In this document: in pieces, positions 32,679 to 40,003 of the stretch
Layout: every line of letters starts with the position of its first letter
Position numbering within the stretch: the first letter of the stretch is position 1
Assembly: GCA_033283385.1 (NCBI GenBank)
Contig: JAWMQQ010000002.1
Location: 62,001 to 126,000 of the forward strand
Reading direction: 5' to 3'
Origin: Mangrovimicrobium sp033283385
Lineage (GTDB): Bacteria; Pseudomonadota; Gammaproteobacteria; Pseudomonadales; Halieaceae
DNA: 64,000 bases
Translations under genes and position numbers: made by a program
The notes under the pieces: model-generated
Database searches by the model: none
Seen by the model: the letters and a program-made list of their open reading frames with translations, nothing else
What the model was told of the DNA's origin: nothing

Positions 32679-33617
32679 ATGGAGGAAGTTCTGCGCAATT
32701 GCCGCAACTGCGGCGCGCGTTTGCACGGCGAGTACTGCTGCGATTGCGGCCAGCGCGAGGGCCGCGCGGACGAGCGCTTCATCGATCTCGCCCGGGATCT
32801 CGCCGGCGACCTCATCGATATCGATTCGCGTTTCTGGCGCACGCTGTTTCCGCTGGTGTTCCGGCCGGGCTTCCTCAGCGCCGAGTTCTTTGCGGGTCGG
32901 CGGGCGCGCTACCTGCCGCCGCTGCGGCTGTACCTCATATTCAGTTTTTTGCTGTTCCTGAGCTTTTCGCTGACGGCCACCGGATTCAAGGACGGCCCGG
33001 TCACGGTCAACTCGGATGGCGTGTACGTCGAGCCGGAGCAGCTGGAAAAGGCGCTGGAGGATGCGCCGAACAAGGAAGAGCTGAAAAAGCTGGTGCAGAA
33101 GGCGCAGGACGGCGAGTTGCAGGACCCCAACGACAACGGCGAGGTGCACTTCAATATCGCCGGCGAGGACGGCCCGGCCTGGGCCAGGCGACTGGAGGCC
33201 CGCCTGGAGGGCAATACCGAGAAGGTCAAGCAGGACCCCAGGCGCATGGTGGAGTCCATGCTCAATTACGCGCCGCAGATGATGTTCGTGCTGCTGCCCC
33301 TGTTCGCGATGCTGGTGCAGTGGATGTACCTGTTCTCCGGCTTTCACTACCTGCAGCACCTGGTCTTCGGGCTGCACTACCACGCGTTTATCTACCTGCT
33401 GTACCTGGTGGAAATCGGCCTGGAGCACGCGCTGCCCAGCGCCAGTGGCTACCTGTCTATCTGGGCGCTGGCCTACCTGCCGCTGGCACTGCGCCGCGCC
33501 TATGGCTCCGGCTGGGGCGGGGCGTTCTGGAAATCGCTGTTCCTGTATTTCAGCTACGGCCTGTGTATCACCTTTGGCCTTGCGGCCGTGGCCATCATCG
33601 CCCTCGCGCTGTTGTAG
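32679..33617 (+). CDS. DUF3667 membrane protein with N-terminal zinc ribbon
   Basis: The 312-aa protein begins with a two-CxxC zinc ribbon (CRNCG and CCDCG, residues 8-25). The DUF3667 signature follows around residues 35-85 (DLIDIDSRFWRTLFPLVFRPG, RRARYLPPLRLYLIFSF). A charged soluble loop at about 105-195 then leads to four or five hydrophobic helices. The function of the family is unknown. GAGGGGAA lies just before the ATG. The TAG stop is provided by the REP pair that also ends the convergent M48 gene. Confidence 0.85.
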   Translation: MEEVLRNCRNCGARLHGEYCCDCGQREGRADERFIDLARDLAGDLIDIDSRFWRTLFPLVFRPGFLSAEFFAGRRARYLPPLRLYLIFSFLLFLSFSLTATGFKDGPVTVNSDGVYVEPEQLEKALEDAPNKEELKKLVQKAQDGELQDPNDNGEVHFNIAGEDGPAWARRLEARLEGNTEKVKQDPRRMVESMLNYAPQMMFVLLPLFAMLVQWMYLFSGFHYLQHLVFGLHYHAFIYLLYLVEIGLEHALPSASGYLSIWALAYLPLALRRAYGSGWGGAFWKSLFLYFSYGLCITFGLAAVAIIALALL

Positions 33618-33695
33618 GAGCCTGCTACGCAGGCGATCGCCTGCGTAGCAGGCTCCTACGACAGCGCTGCAATCGCGCGCAGGGGGCGCTCCTAC
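33614..33695. repeat. REP pair supplying stop codons to both convergent genes
   Basis: The left unit GTAGGAGCCTGCTACGCAGG starts at 33614 and an inverted unit ends near 33660. A third, diverged inverted unit ends CTCCTAC at 33695. TAG at 33615-33617 stops the DUF3667 gene, and the complementary TAG at 33692-33694 stops the M48 gene. Confidence 0.9.
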
Positions 33696-34552
33696 GGGAG
33701 GGTCAGCGGGGTGGTTTTGGCGCCGGGGCCGTCGGCGGCCATGGCCTCGCGGATCAGCTGGATGCGCCGCGCCGTCGCCGGGTGTGTGTTGGCGAACTCC
33801 AGCCACGCGGACCGATCATCCTCGGCCTGCATCCTGCGGAAGAACTCGTCCGCGCCGGCCAGGTGGCCGTAGTGGGCGCGCAGGATCTGCAGTGCGCGCC
33901 GGTCCGCCGCCAGCTCCATGCTGCGGTTGAAACTGAGCATGGTGAACACCCCCCCGGCGCTCAGGCTCCCGCTCCACAGGCTGCCGGTATCCCGGCCGAA
34001 CACCGCGGCGAGCACCACCTGCAATACCACGCCGCGGCTGGCCGCCTCGATCGGGTGGCGCAGTTGCACATGGGCGATCTCGTGCGCGAGCACCATCGCC
34101 AGGCCGTTTTCCGTTTCCAGCTTGCCCAGCAGCGCGTCGGTGACGGCGATGTTGGCCCCCAGCGTGGCGAAGGCGTTGGGTGTGTCCATGCGCACCAGCG
34201 CAAAATGGAAGTAGCCTGGCGGCACCCGCCCGGCAGCCGGCTCACCGTCGATCGGCACTTCGAGGCTGCTGGCGACCAGCGCCTTGCCGAGAGCGGCCAC
34301 GGCCGCCTGCACATCCGCCGTGCCGGGCTCGTCGTTTTCCGCCAGGCCCTGCAGCGCCGATGGCATGGCCCCGGCCTCCCAGGTGAAGGGAATGTAGGGC
34401 GCCAGTAGATGCAGCGCCAGGCTCAGCGCGAACACCGCCGCCGCCACCGCCGCGCTGACCCCGGCAGCCAGCAGCAGGAACTCCTTCACCGGGTGCTCGT
34501 CCCGAGCGTTGATGCCCTCCGGGATTCGCGGATTCCCCCGCGGAAGCGTCAT
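33692..34552 (-). CDS. M48-family metalloprotease
   Basis: The 286-aa protein has one N-terminal membrane helix (FLLLAAGVSAAVAAAVFALS) and an M48 peptidase domain: LAHEIAHVQLRH (HExxH zinc motif, around residue 158) and MELAADRRAL with the third ligand Glu. The domain faces the periplasm or cytosol depending on anchor orientation. The typical second helix is weak. Its start overlaps the upstream YbjQ-like gene by 4 nt, so it is coupled to two YbjQ proteins. M48 enzymes of this size often act in membrane-protein quality control. Its stop codon lies in the REP pair. Confidence 0.88.
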   Translation of the reverse strand: MTLPRGNPRIPEGINARDEHPVKEFLLLAAGVSAAVAAAVFALSLALHLLAPYIPFTWEAGAMPSALQGLAENDEPGTADVQAAVAALGKALVASSLEVPIDGEPAAGRVPPGYFHFALVRMDTPNAFATLGANIAVTDALLGKLETENGLAMVLAHEIAHVQLRHPIEAASRGVVLQVVLAAVFGRDTGSLWSGSLSAGGVFTMLSFNRSMELAADRRALQILRAHYGHLAGADEFFRRMQAEDDRSAWLEFANTHPATARRIQLIREAMAADGPGAKTTPLTLP

Positions 34553-35016
34553 GCCCGCGTGGCGGAGGGAATCAGCGCGGTGCCGTAGGCGAGGACTTCC
34601 ACCGAGCCGATGCCCTGCGCGGCGTTGCCCGACACCCTGGCTGTCTCGAACTTCAGGTTGATGACCGCTTCGGCGCCCAGGTCCTGCGCCTGCTGCTGCA
34701 TGCGCAGGATCGCCTCGCGGCGGGCGCGGTCGAGCAGGGATTCATAGGCGTTGATGCGGCCGCCGACGAGATTCCGCAGGCCGGCCACGACGGTCTTGAA
34801 GTAGTCGACGGAGATCACGACGTTGCCGCTGACCATGGTGCTCTCGTGGCCGAGCATGCCCGCCGGCGGGAAGCGCTCGCCCAGCACCAGCAGTTCGCGC
34901 AGCGTATCCTCACGCTCGCGGATGCTCCGGTAATGGCGGGATTCGGCGTAGCGGCCGGCGAGAAAGCCCAGCAGCAACAGGGCGAGGAATATCCCCAGTT
35001 GGACCAGCGCGCTCAC
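34549..35016 (-). CDS. membrane-anchored YbjQ-like (UPF0145) protein
   Basis: The 155-aa protein starts at GTG, 2 nt after the TAG of the upstream YbjQ gene and behind GCGGAG. One membrane helix (LVQLGIFLALLLLGFLAG) is followed by a YbjQ/UPF0145 domain (about 50-150): VVISVDYFKTVVAGLRNLVGG, LLDRARREAILRMQQQA, LGAEAVINLKFETA and VLAYGTALIP. YbjQ domains form pentameric beta-barrel-like assemblies of unknown role. Here one is tethered to the membrane next to a soluble paralogue and an M48 protease. Confidence 0.85.
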   Translation of the reverse strand: MSALVQLGIFLALLLLGFLAGRYAESRHYRSIREREDTLRELLVLGERFPPAGMLGHESTMVSGNVVISVDYFKTVVAGLRNLVGGRINAYESLLDRARREAILRMQQQAQDLGAEAVINLKFETARVSGNAAQGIGSVEVLAYGTALIPSATRA

Positions 35017-35018
35017 GG

Positions 35019-35339
35019 CTACTGCTCCGCCAGTTCCACGGCGGTGCCGTAGGCGAGAATTTCCGCGGCGCCGGCGGCGATGGAGGATGTGGAAAAGCGC
35101 ACATTGATCACCCCGTTGGCGCCGATCACCCGGGCCTGCTCCAGCATGCGCTCCACCGCCTGGTCGCGGGATTCCTGCAGCAACTGCGTGTAACTTTCCA
35201 GTTCGCCGCCGACGAAATTCTTGAAGCTGGCCATGATGTCGCGGCCGGCGTGCTTGGCGCGCACGGTGCTGCCCTGCACCAGTCCCAGGTGGCGCACCAC
35301 GCGCTTGCCGGGGATGACTTCGATATTGCTGATGAGCAT
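35019..35339 (-). CDS. YbjQ/UPF0145 family protein
   Basis: The 106-aa soluble protein is a complete YbjQ (DUF74, heavy-metal-binding-like) domain: NIEVIPGKRVVRHLGLVQGST, FVGGELESYTQLLQESRDQAVERM, IGANGVINVRFSTS and the end strand EILAYGTAVEL. It is about the length of E. coli YbjQ. Biochemical function is unknown. It is the first gene of a three-gene minus-strand operon with the membrane-anchored paralogue and the M48 protease. Confidence 0.9.
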   Translation of the reverse strand: MLISNIEVIPGKRVVRHLGLVQGSTVRAKHAGRDIMASFKNFVGGELESYTQLLQESRDQAVERMLEQARVIGANGVINVRFSTSSIAAGAAEILAYGTAVELAEQ

Positions 35340-35544
35340 TGGCTGATCTCCCTATCTGCCGGGCGCTGGCCGCTTGCGGCCTGGCGTCCCTGTACTTGTT
35401 GTACCCGGTTGCCCGAGGCAGACATGTTAATCCTGTAGCAGAGGTCAGGCTAAGCGAAAGCTGGAGAAAACCGCGAATAGCCAATCGGCCCAGCGCTGCG
35501 CTTCCTGCCATGCAGGAGACAGCTACGCAGGCGATGGTCGTGCT

Positions 35545-35636
35545 GTAGGAGCCTGCTATGCAGGCGATCGCGATTCGCAGGAGCCCGCCAGGCAGGGGGT
35601 CGCCACCTGGTGAGCGCCTGCGTAGCAGGCTCCTAC
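35545..35636. repeat. REP cluster between ybjQ and globin genes
   Basis: A left unit starts GTAGGAGCCTGCTATGCAGG at 35545, a decayed unit lies around 35577-35600, and an inverted unit ends CTCCTAC at 35636. Another remnant (CAGGAGACAGCTACGCAGGC) is just upstream near 35513. The right edge supplies the stop codon of the globin gene. Confidence 0.85.
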
Positions 35637-36049
35637 GGGGCGGCGTTGTTGCCGGCTTCGATCATTACCCCGGCCAGGGTGGTGTAGGTGGTAGTCCAGG
35701 CCGCTTCCACCTCGGGGGTGAATGCATCGCCGAGGCCCTGTCCCAGGGTCCACAGCAGCGCGGTCGCCACTGTGCCGTAATCCTCGTCCTTCACACCGTA
35801 GCCGACATGCCGCTGGCCCAGGGCCTGCACCGCGGGTACTACCGCCTCGAGGTCGTCCAGCGAGCCGACCGCGGTGTTGATCATGGTCATCAGTTTCTTG
35901 CCCTGGCTGCGCATGTCGCCCTTGAACAGTTCCCGGTAGCCGGGGTTGAGCTCGAACAGTTTGTTGTAGAACAGTTCGGCAGCCGCCTCGGAGATCGGGA
36001 CAACCCTGGCCCAGCTGTCTTTAACCAGTGCGATTTCTTCCGGAGCCAT
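35633..36049 (-). CDS. single-domain globin (Vitreoscilla haemoglobin-like)
   Basis: The 138-aa protein is a complete globin fold without a reductase domain. Helix A/B gives VKDSWARVVPISEAAAELFYNKLFELNPGYRELFK, the CD corner follows, distal Gln49 is in MRSQGKKL, and proximal His81 is in LGQRHVGYGV. Such globins bind oxygen and can detoxify nitric oxide or support respiration at low oxygen. It is single on the minus strand. The 675-bp region upstream contains a candidate small RNA reading toward it that ends in an intrinsic terminator, so the globin probably has its own promoter between 36050 and 36315. Confidence 0.93.
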   Translation of the reverse strand: MAPEEIALVKDSWARVVPISEAAAELFYNKLFELNPGYRELFKGDMRSQGKKLMTMINTAVGSLDDLEAVVPAVQALGQRHVGYGVKDEDYGTVATALLWTLGQGLGDAFTPEVEAAWTTTYTTLAGVMIEAGNNAAP

Positions 36050-36315
36050 GCAGTCGTCCTCGTGCGTTGGGTGGCGGTTGGGGAGTGGCGCGCTGCTGCG
36101 GCCAACTCCGAGTATAGGTGTAACGGCGCGAGTCGCGGCAAAACCATCCCGGTTTTCCCCGGCCGGTGGCGGCGCACTTCCCGCACAGTCCGCTCACCGG
36201 CCGGACCGGCCCCGACAATCGCCGGCGGCAGCAGTGCCCGTGCCGCCGCGGCAATCGTTGAAGAATGGCCCGTCGCTGTCCTTGCCAGCGCCATCTTCCC
36301 CCCTTTCAAGCGCGC

Positions 36316-36354
36316 AAAAAAAAGCCCTCCCCCCAAAGGTGGCGGGGGGAGGGC
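36316..36354 (-). terminator. strong intrinsic terminator on the minus strand
   Basis: The perfect 11-bp stem GCCCTCCCCCC/GGGGGGAGGGC (36324-36334 with 36344-36354) has a 9-nt loop. On the minus strand it is followed by eight T (36316-36323). No annotated minus-strand gene ends here, so an upstream transcript must exist for it to serve. Confidence 0.7.
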
Positions 36355-36412
36355 GCCTTTGCCCGTATTGAAGTACCAAGTTTGCAGAAAACCAGCGAGC
36401 CCTCGCTCGCCT
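36316..36412 (-). ncRNA. candidate small RNA ending at the orphan terminator
   Basis: Minus-strand DNA between the nrdJ promoter region and the terminator contains TATAAC (36420-36425) as a possible -10. A second hairpin pairs AAAACCA with TGGTTTT around a GCGAG/CTCGC stem (about 36387-36419). Together with the terminator this would give an RNA of roughly 95-100 nt. No start codon with a ribosome site and no sensible protein is seen. I do not recognise the RNA family, the -35 is poor, and the 5' end is a guess. Confidence 0.35.
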
Positions 36413-36604
36413 TGGTTTTGTTATAGCAGGAACTATGCCATGGATAGAAATTGCATAAAAAACAATGACATGGGGAATTTGCTTGCTGCCGGGCTGTGGT
36501 TGCGGTGGCTTATCTCGGGGCGATTGCACCGCGCTGGTGCCACCAATCGGTGCGCCGAAGCTGCGATGTGCCAGCCCGGGGCACGGCAGCAGGAGATAAA
36601 TGTT

Positions 36605-36620
36605 ATACTAGATATTGTGC
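36605..36620 (+). promoter_or_regulatory. NrdR box 1
   Basis: ATACTAGATATTGTGC matches the NrdR consensus acaCwAtATaTwGtgt at 13 of 16 positions, and 9 of 10 in the CwAtATaTwG core. It lies just upstream of the -35 of the nrdJ promoter. NrdR represses ribonucleotide reductase operons in response to ATP/dATP. Confidence 0.7.
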
Positions 36621-36626
36621 CCGGCA

Positions 36627-36655
36627 TTGCCTGAGTGTCGATATGTAGGTATAAA
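36627..36655 (+). promoter_or_regulatory. promoter of nrdJa-nrdJb
   Basis: TTGCCT (36627-36632) and TATAAA (36650-36655) have an optimal 17-bp spacer. Transcription would start near 36662, giving a leader of about 63 nt before the TTG start at 36725. Both NrdR boxes overlap or touch this promoter. Confidence 0.65.
36636..36651 (+). promoter_or_regulatory. NrdR box 2
   Basis: The core CGATATGTAG matches CwAtATaTwG at 8 of 10 positions. It is exactly 31 bp (three helical turns) downstream of box 1, the spacing expected for paired NrdR boxes, and it covers the spacer between -35 and -10. Confidence 0.62.
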
Positions 36656-36724
36656 TATCCGACCAACTCAAACAAGCTGCGCGGCCATATCGAGGCAGTG
36701 ACGTCCGTTGTAAAGGGGAAAATA

Positions 36725-38875
36725 TTGGAATCTGCAGCCAAGAAAAGCGGCGCCCTGCGCGGCAATCACACCACTATCGCTCTCCAGAGCGCCTCCCTGG
36801 ATATCTGGGACAGCAAGTACCGCCTGAAGGACGCCCAGGGTAACCCGGTCGACCGGGATATCGACGCCACCTATGCGCGTGTCGCCAGGGCACTGGCGCA
36901 GGTGGAGGACGAGGCCGTGCGCCAGGAGTGGGAGCAGCGCTTTATCTGGGCCCTGCAGCGCGGCGCGATTCCCGCCGGGCGCATCGTCTCGAACGCCGGC
37001 GCGCAGGAGCACAAACCGTCGACATCCACCATCAACTGCACCGTGTCCGGCACCGTGCCGGATTCCATGGAGGGTATCCTGCAGCGCAACCTGGAGGCGG
37101 GGCTGACCCTCAAGGCCGGCTGCGGCATCGGCTACGAGTTCTCCACGCTGCGACCCAAGGGCGCCTTCGTCACCGGCGCCGGCGCCTACACCTCCGGCCC
37201 GCTGTCCTTCATGGATATCTTCGACAAGATGTGTTTCACCGTCTCCTCCGCCGGCGGCCGCCGCGGCGCGCAGATGGCGACCTTCGACGTGCACCACCCG
37301 GACGTGTTCGAGTTCGTCAAGGCCAAGCGCGAGGACGGCCGCCTGCGCCAGTTCAACCTGTCGCTGCTGATCACCGAGGACTTCATCCGCGCGGTGCGCG
37401 AGAACGGCGAGTGGCCGCTGTCCTTCCCGCTCACCACGAAGGAGTTCGAGCACGCCGAGGCGGACCCCGAAATCGAGATCCTCTGGCGGCCCTTCCCGGT
37501 CACCGAGGGCTACGTTACCGACGCCCAGGGGCGCGTGGCCTGCAAGGTCTACGAGCGCATCCGCGCGGTGAAGCTGTGGAACGCCATCATGAGCTCCACC
37601 TACGACTACGCCGAGCCGGGCTTCATCCTGATCGACGAGGTCAACGAGAAGAACAACAACTGGTTCTGCGAGGATATCCGCGCTACGAATCCATGCGGCG
37701 AACAGCCGCTGCCCCCCTACGGCAGCTGCCTGCTCGGCTCGGTGAACCTCACCCGCTTCGTGCGCGAGCCGTTCACCACCGACGCCCACTTCGACTGGGA
37801 GGAGTACCGCGAAGTGGTCGCGGTGTTCACCCGCATGCTGGACAACGTGGTCGAGATCAACGGCCTGCCGCTGGAACAGCAGCGCGGCGAGATCACCCGC
37901 AAGCGCCGCCACGGCATGGGCTTCCTCGGCCTCGGCTCCACCATGGCGATGCTGCGCATGAAGTACGGCGAGCAGGATTCGCTGGAGTTTACCGAGCGCG
38001 TGAGCCGGGAGATGGCCGTGTCCGGCTGGAAGGTCGGCCTGGAACTGGCGCGCGAGAAAGGCGCCGCGCCGATCATGGCCGAGGAATTCGAGGTGACCGG
38101 CGACATGTTGCGCCGCCGCCCGGAGATGGCCGCAGACGGTATCAAGTCGGGCGACAAACTGCCCGGGCGGGTGCTGCACGGCAAGTACAGCCGCTACATG
38201 CAGGCGCTGGCGAAGGAAGAACCGGAGCTGGTGGACGCGCTGACCCGCGAGGGCGGCCGCTTTACCCACCACTCGTCGATCGCGCCCACCGGCACCATCT
38301 CGCTGTCCATGGCCAACAATGCCAGCAACGGTATCGAGCCCAGCTTCGCCCACCACTACAGCCGCAACGTGATCCGCACCGGCAAGAAGACCAAGGAGAA
38401 GGTCGACGTGTTCTCCTACGAACTCCTCGCCTACCGCCAACTGGTCAACCCCGAGGCGCTGCCGTTTACCGACGACGCTACCAGGGCGCTGCCGGAGTAC
38501 TTCATCGCCGCGGATACGGTGACGCCGAAGCAGCATGTTGACGTGCAGGCCGCGGCGCAGAAGTGGGTCGACTCGTCGATCTCCAAGACAGTGAACGTGC
38601 CGACGGATTTCGACTACCAGGATTTCAAGGACACCTACCTGTACGCCGCCCAGAGCGGGCTGAAGGGCTGCACCACCTTCCGCTTCAACCCGGAGGCGTT
38701 CCAGGGCGTGCTGGTGAAGGAGCAGGACCTCGAGAACACCCGCTACGTATTCAAGCTGGAAGACGGCTCCAAGGTGGAGTTCAAGGGCAACGACATGGTC
38801 GAGTACGACGGCGAGATGCACACCGCGGCGAACCTGTTCGACGCGCTGAAAGAAGGTTATTACGGCAAGTTTTGA
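36725..38875 (+). CDS. nrdJ: B12-dependent (class II) ribonucleotide reductase, large split subunit NrdJa
   Basis: The approximately 716-aa protein is the catalytic part of split class II ribonucleotide reductase. Seen are AGRIVSNAGAQEHKPSTSTINC, GCGIGYEFSTLRPKG, SSAGGRRGAQMA, the active-site loop ATNPCGEQPLPPYGSCLLGSVN, and the later IAPTGTISL and KTVNVP. It makes deoxyribonucleotides with adenosylcobalamin, without oxygen. I choose TTG at 36725 (AAGGGGAAA six nt upstream). An in-frame GTG at 36635 lies upstream of the predicted transcription start and next to NrdR box 2. The C-terminal Cys region is on the next gene. Confidence 0.93.
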   Translation: MESAAKKSGALRGNHTTIALQSASLDIWDSKYRLKDAQGNPVDRDIDATYARVARALAQVEDEAVRQEWEQRFIWALQRGAIPAGRIVSNAGAQEHKPSTSTINCTVSGTVPDSMEGILQRNLEAGLTLKAGCGIGYEFSTLRPKGAFVTGAGAYTSGPLSFMDIFDKMCFTVSSAGGRRGAQMATFDVHHPDVFEFVKAKREDGRLRQFNLSLLITEDFIRAVRENGEWPLSFPLTTKEFEHAEADPEIEILWRPFPVTEGYVTDAQGRVACKVYERIRAVKLWNAIMSSTYDYAEPGFILIDEVNEKNNNWFCEDIRATNPCGEQPLPPYGSCLLGSVNLTRFVREPFTTDAHFDWEEYREVVAVFTRMLDNVVEINGLPLEQQRGEITRKRRHGMGFLGLGSTMAMLRMKYGEQDSLEFTERVSREMAVSGWKVGLELAREKGAAPIMAEEFEVTGDMLRRRPEMAADGIKSGDKLPGRVLHGKYSRYMQALAKEEPELVDALTREGGRFTHHSSIAPTGTISLSMANNASNGIEPSFAHHYSRNVIRTGKKTKEKVDVFSYELLAYRQLVNPEALPFTDDATRALPEYFIAADTVTPKQHVDVQAAAQKWVDSSISKTVNVPTDFDYQDFKDTYLYAAQSGLKGCTTFRFNPEAFQGVLVKEQDLENTRYVFKLEDGSKVEFKGNDMVEYDGEMHTAANLFDALKEGYYGKF

Positions 38876-38905
38876 GGCCGGCAGGCCTCGGTGAGGAAGC
38901 ATTCA

Positions 38906-39574
38906 ATGAGCAAGAAAATCGACCAGAAGATCGTCGGTTTCCAGGTCAAGTCCAAGGAAGACCAGGAGCGGGAGCAGCAGAGCAACATCGTGCAGATGCA
39001 CGAGAAGGTCTCGCGCCCCGAGGCCCTGGACGGCGCCACCTACAAGATCAAGACGCCGCTGTCGGACCACGCCCTGTACGTGACGATCAACGACATCATC
39101 CTTAACCCGGGCACCGACCACGAGTTGCGCCGGCCCTTCGAGATCTTCATCAACTCGAAGAACATGGACCACTTCCAGTGGATCGTCGCGCTTACCCGCG
39201 TGGTCTCGGCCGTGTTCCGCAAGGGCGGCGATTGCACCTTCCTGGTGGAGGAACTGAAGGCGGTGTTCGACCCGCAGGGCGGTTACTTCAAGTCCGGCGG
39301 GCGCTTCATGCCCTCGCTGGTGGCGGAGATCGGCTGGGTGATCGAGGATCACCTGCAGAACATCGGCCTGCTGGAAAAGCCCGGCCTGTCCGAGCACCAG
39401 CAGAAGATCCTGGATGAGAAGAAAGCCCAGTACACAGAGCGTACCGGCGACGACGGCGCCGGCGGCGAGTTCCCGGCCACCGCGGAACTGTGCAAGAAGT
39501 GCAGCGTGAAGGCGGCAATCATGATGGATGGCTGCCTCACCTGCCTCAACTGCGGCGATTCCAAGTGCGGCTGA
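38906..39574 (+). CDS. class II ribonucleotide reductase small split subunit NrdJb
   Basis: The 222-aa protein carries the C-terminal module that is part of one polypeptide in other NrdJ enzymes. A TSCPD-like domain (LYVTINDIILNPG, RPFEIFINSKNMDHFQWIVALTRVVSAVFR) is followed by a tail with a Cys cluster (CKKCSVKAAIMMDGCLTC, then CGDSKCG). The last Cys pair would shuttle electrons to the active site, and the others resemble a zinc site. GAGGAA precedes the ATG, 30 nt after nrdJa. Together they form the NrdR-controlled operon. This a/b split is known from Pseudomonas. Confidence 0.92.
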   Translation: MSKKIDQKIVGFQVKSKEDQEREQQSNIVQMHEKVSRPEALDGATYKIKTPLSDHALYVTINDIILNPGTDHELRRPFEIFINSKNMDHFQWIVALTRVVSAVFRKGGDCTFLVEELKAVFDPQGGYFKSGGRFMPSLVAEIGWVIEDHLQNIGLLEKPGLSEHQQKILDEKKAQYTERTGDDGAGGEFPATAELCKKCSVKAAIMMDGCLTCLNCGDSKCG

Positions 39575-39608
39575 GCCGCGCGTCCTGACCCCACCATTCG
39601 CCCGCTCC

Positions 39609-39749
39609 GCGGGCGATACCACACCGGACACCCGGTTTGCGGGCGATACTTCACCCGCACACTCGGTGCGCGGGCGATACGTCACCCGCATACTCGGTTC
39701 GCGGGCGATACGTCACCCGCATACTCGGTTCGCGGGCGATGCTTCACCC
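39609..39749 (+). repeat. 31-bp tandem repeat (five units) running into a REP
   Basis: Units start at 39609, 39639, 39670, 39701 and 39732 (period 30-31 bp). Each begins GCGGGCGATAC, continues TTCACCCGCA or a close variant, and ends ACTCGGTTC. Units 3 and 4 are identical. The unit start equals the tail of a REP hairpin, and the last unit is cut by a REP GTAG at 39750. No gene is visible in it. With the next REP it fills most of the 429-bp gap; an AT-rich patch at about 39890-39920 may hold the promoter of the AAA gene. Confidence 0.85.
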
Positions 39750-39824
39750 GTAGGAGCCTGCTACGCAGGCGATCGCCCGCGTAGCGGGCTCCTACAGGCG
39801 ATCGCGCGCAGAGCGCGCTCCTAC
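39750..39824. repeat. REP triplet
   Basis: The left unit starts GTAGGAGCCTGCTACGCAGG at 39750. Inverted units end CTCCTAC at 39795 and at 39824, the last with a GCGCGC-type hairpin. It marks the left border of the accessory island. Confidence 0.88.
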
Positions 39825-40003
39825 AGGCAGCCCCCGGCTTTGTCGGCAAACCGACATGCGATGTTCCGGCCGCAGTCTCGCCCTTCCTTCTTAACTAGCT
39901 GATAAATATAGAATTAATACAGCCTGCCTGAATGCGCTTCTCCGGCCCGTATCTTGCTCAACTGCCAGGTACGAGTTTTTCTGGCCGAGGAGGGCAGCAC
40001 AGC

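Noticed and set aside
36605..36724. Cobalamin riboswitch before the B12-dependent nrdJ
   Set aside because: I see no B12-box-like GCCACTG or the conserved core; the paired NrdR boxes explain regulation better.
36668..38902. Long minus-strand frame opposite nrdJa
   Set aside because: The opposite strand encodes a textbook NrdJ; the minus-strand translation has no recognisable motif.
39609..39762. Possible CRISPR array (31-bp periodicity)
   Set aside because: The whole unit repeats with no unique spacers, there are no cas genes nearby, and the unit derives from a REP tail.
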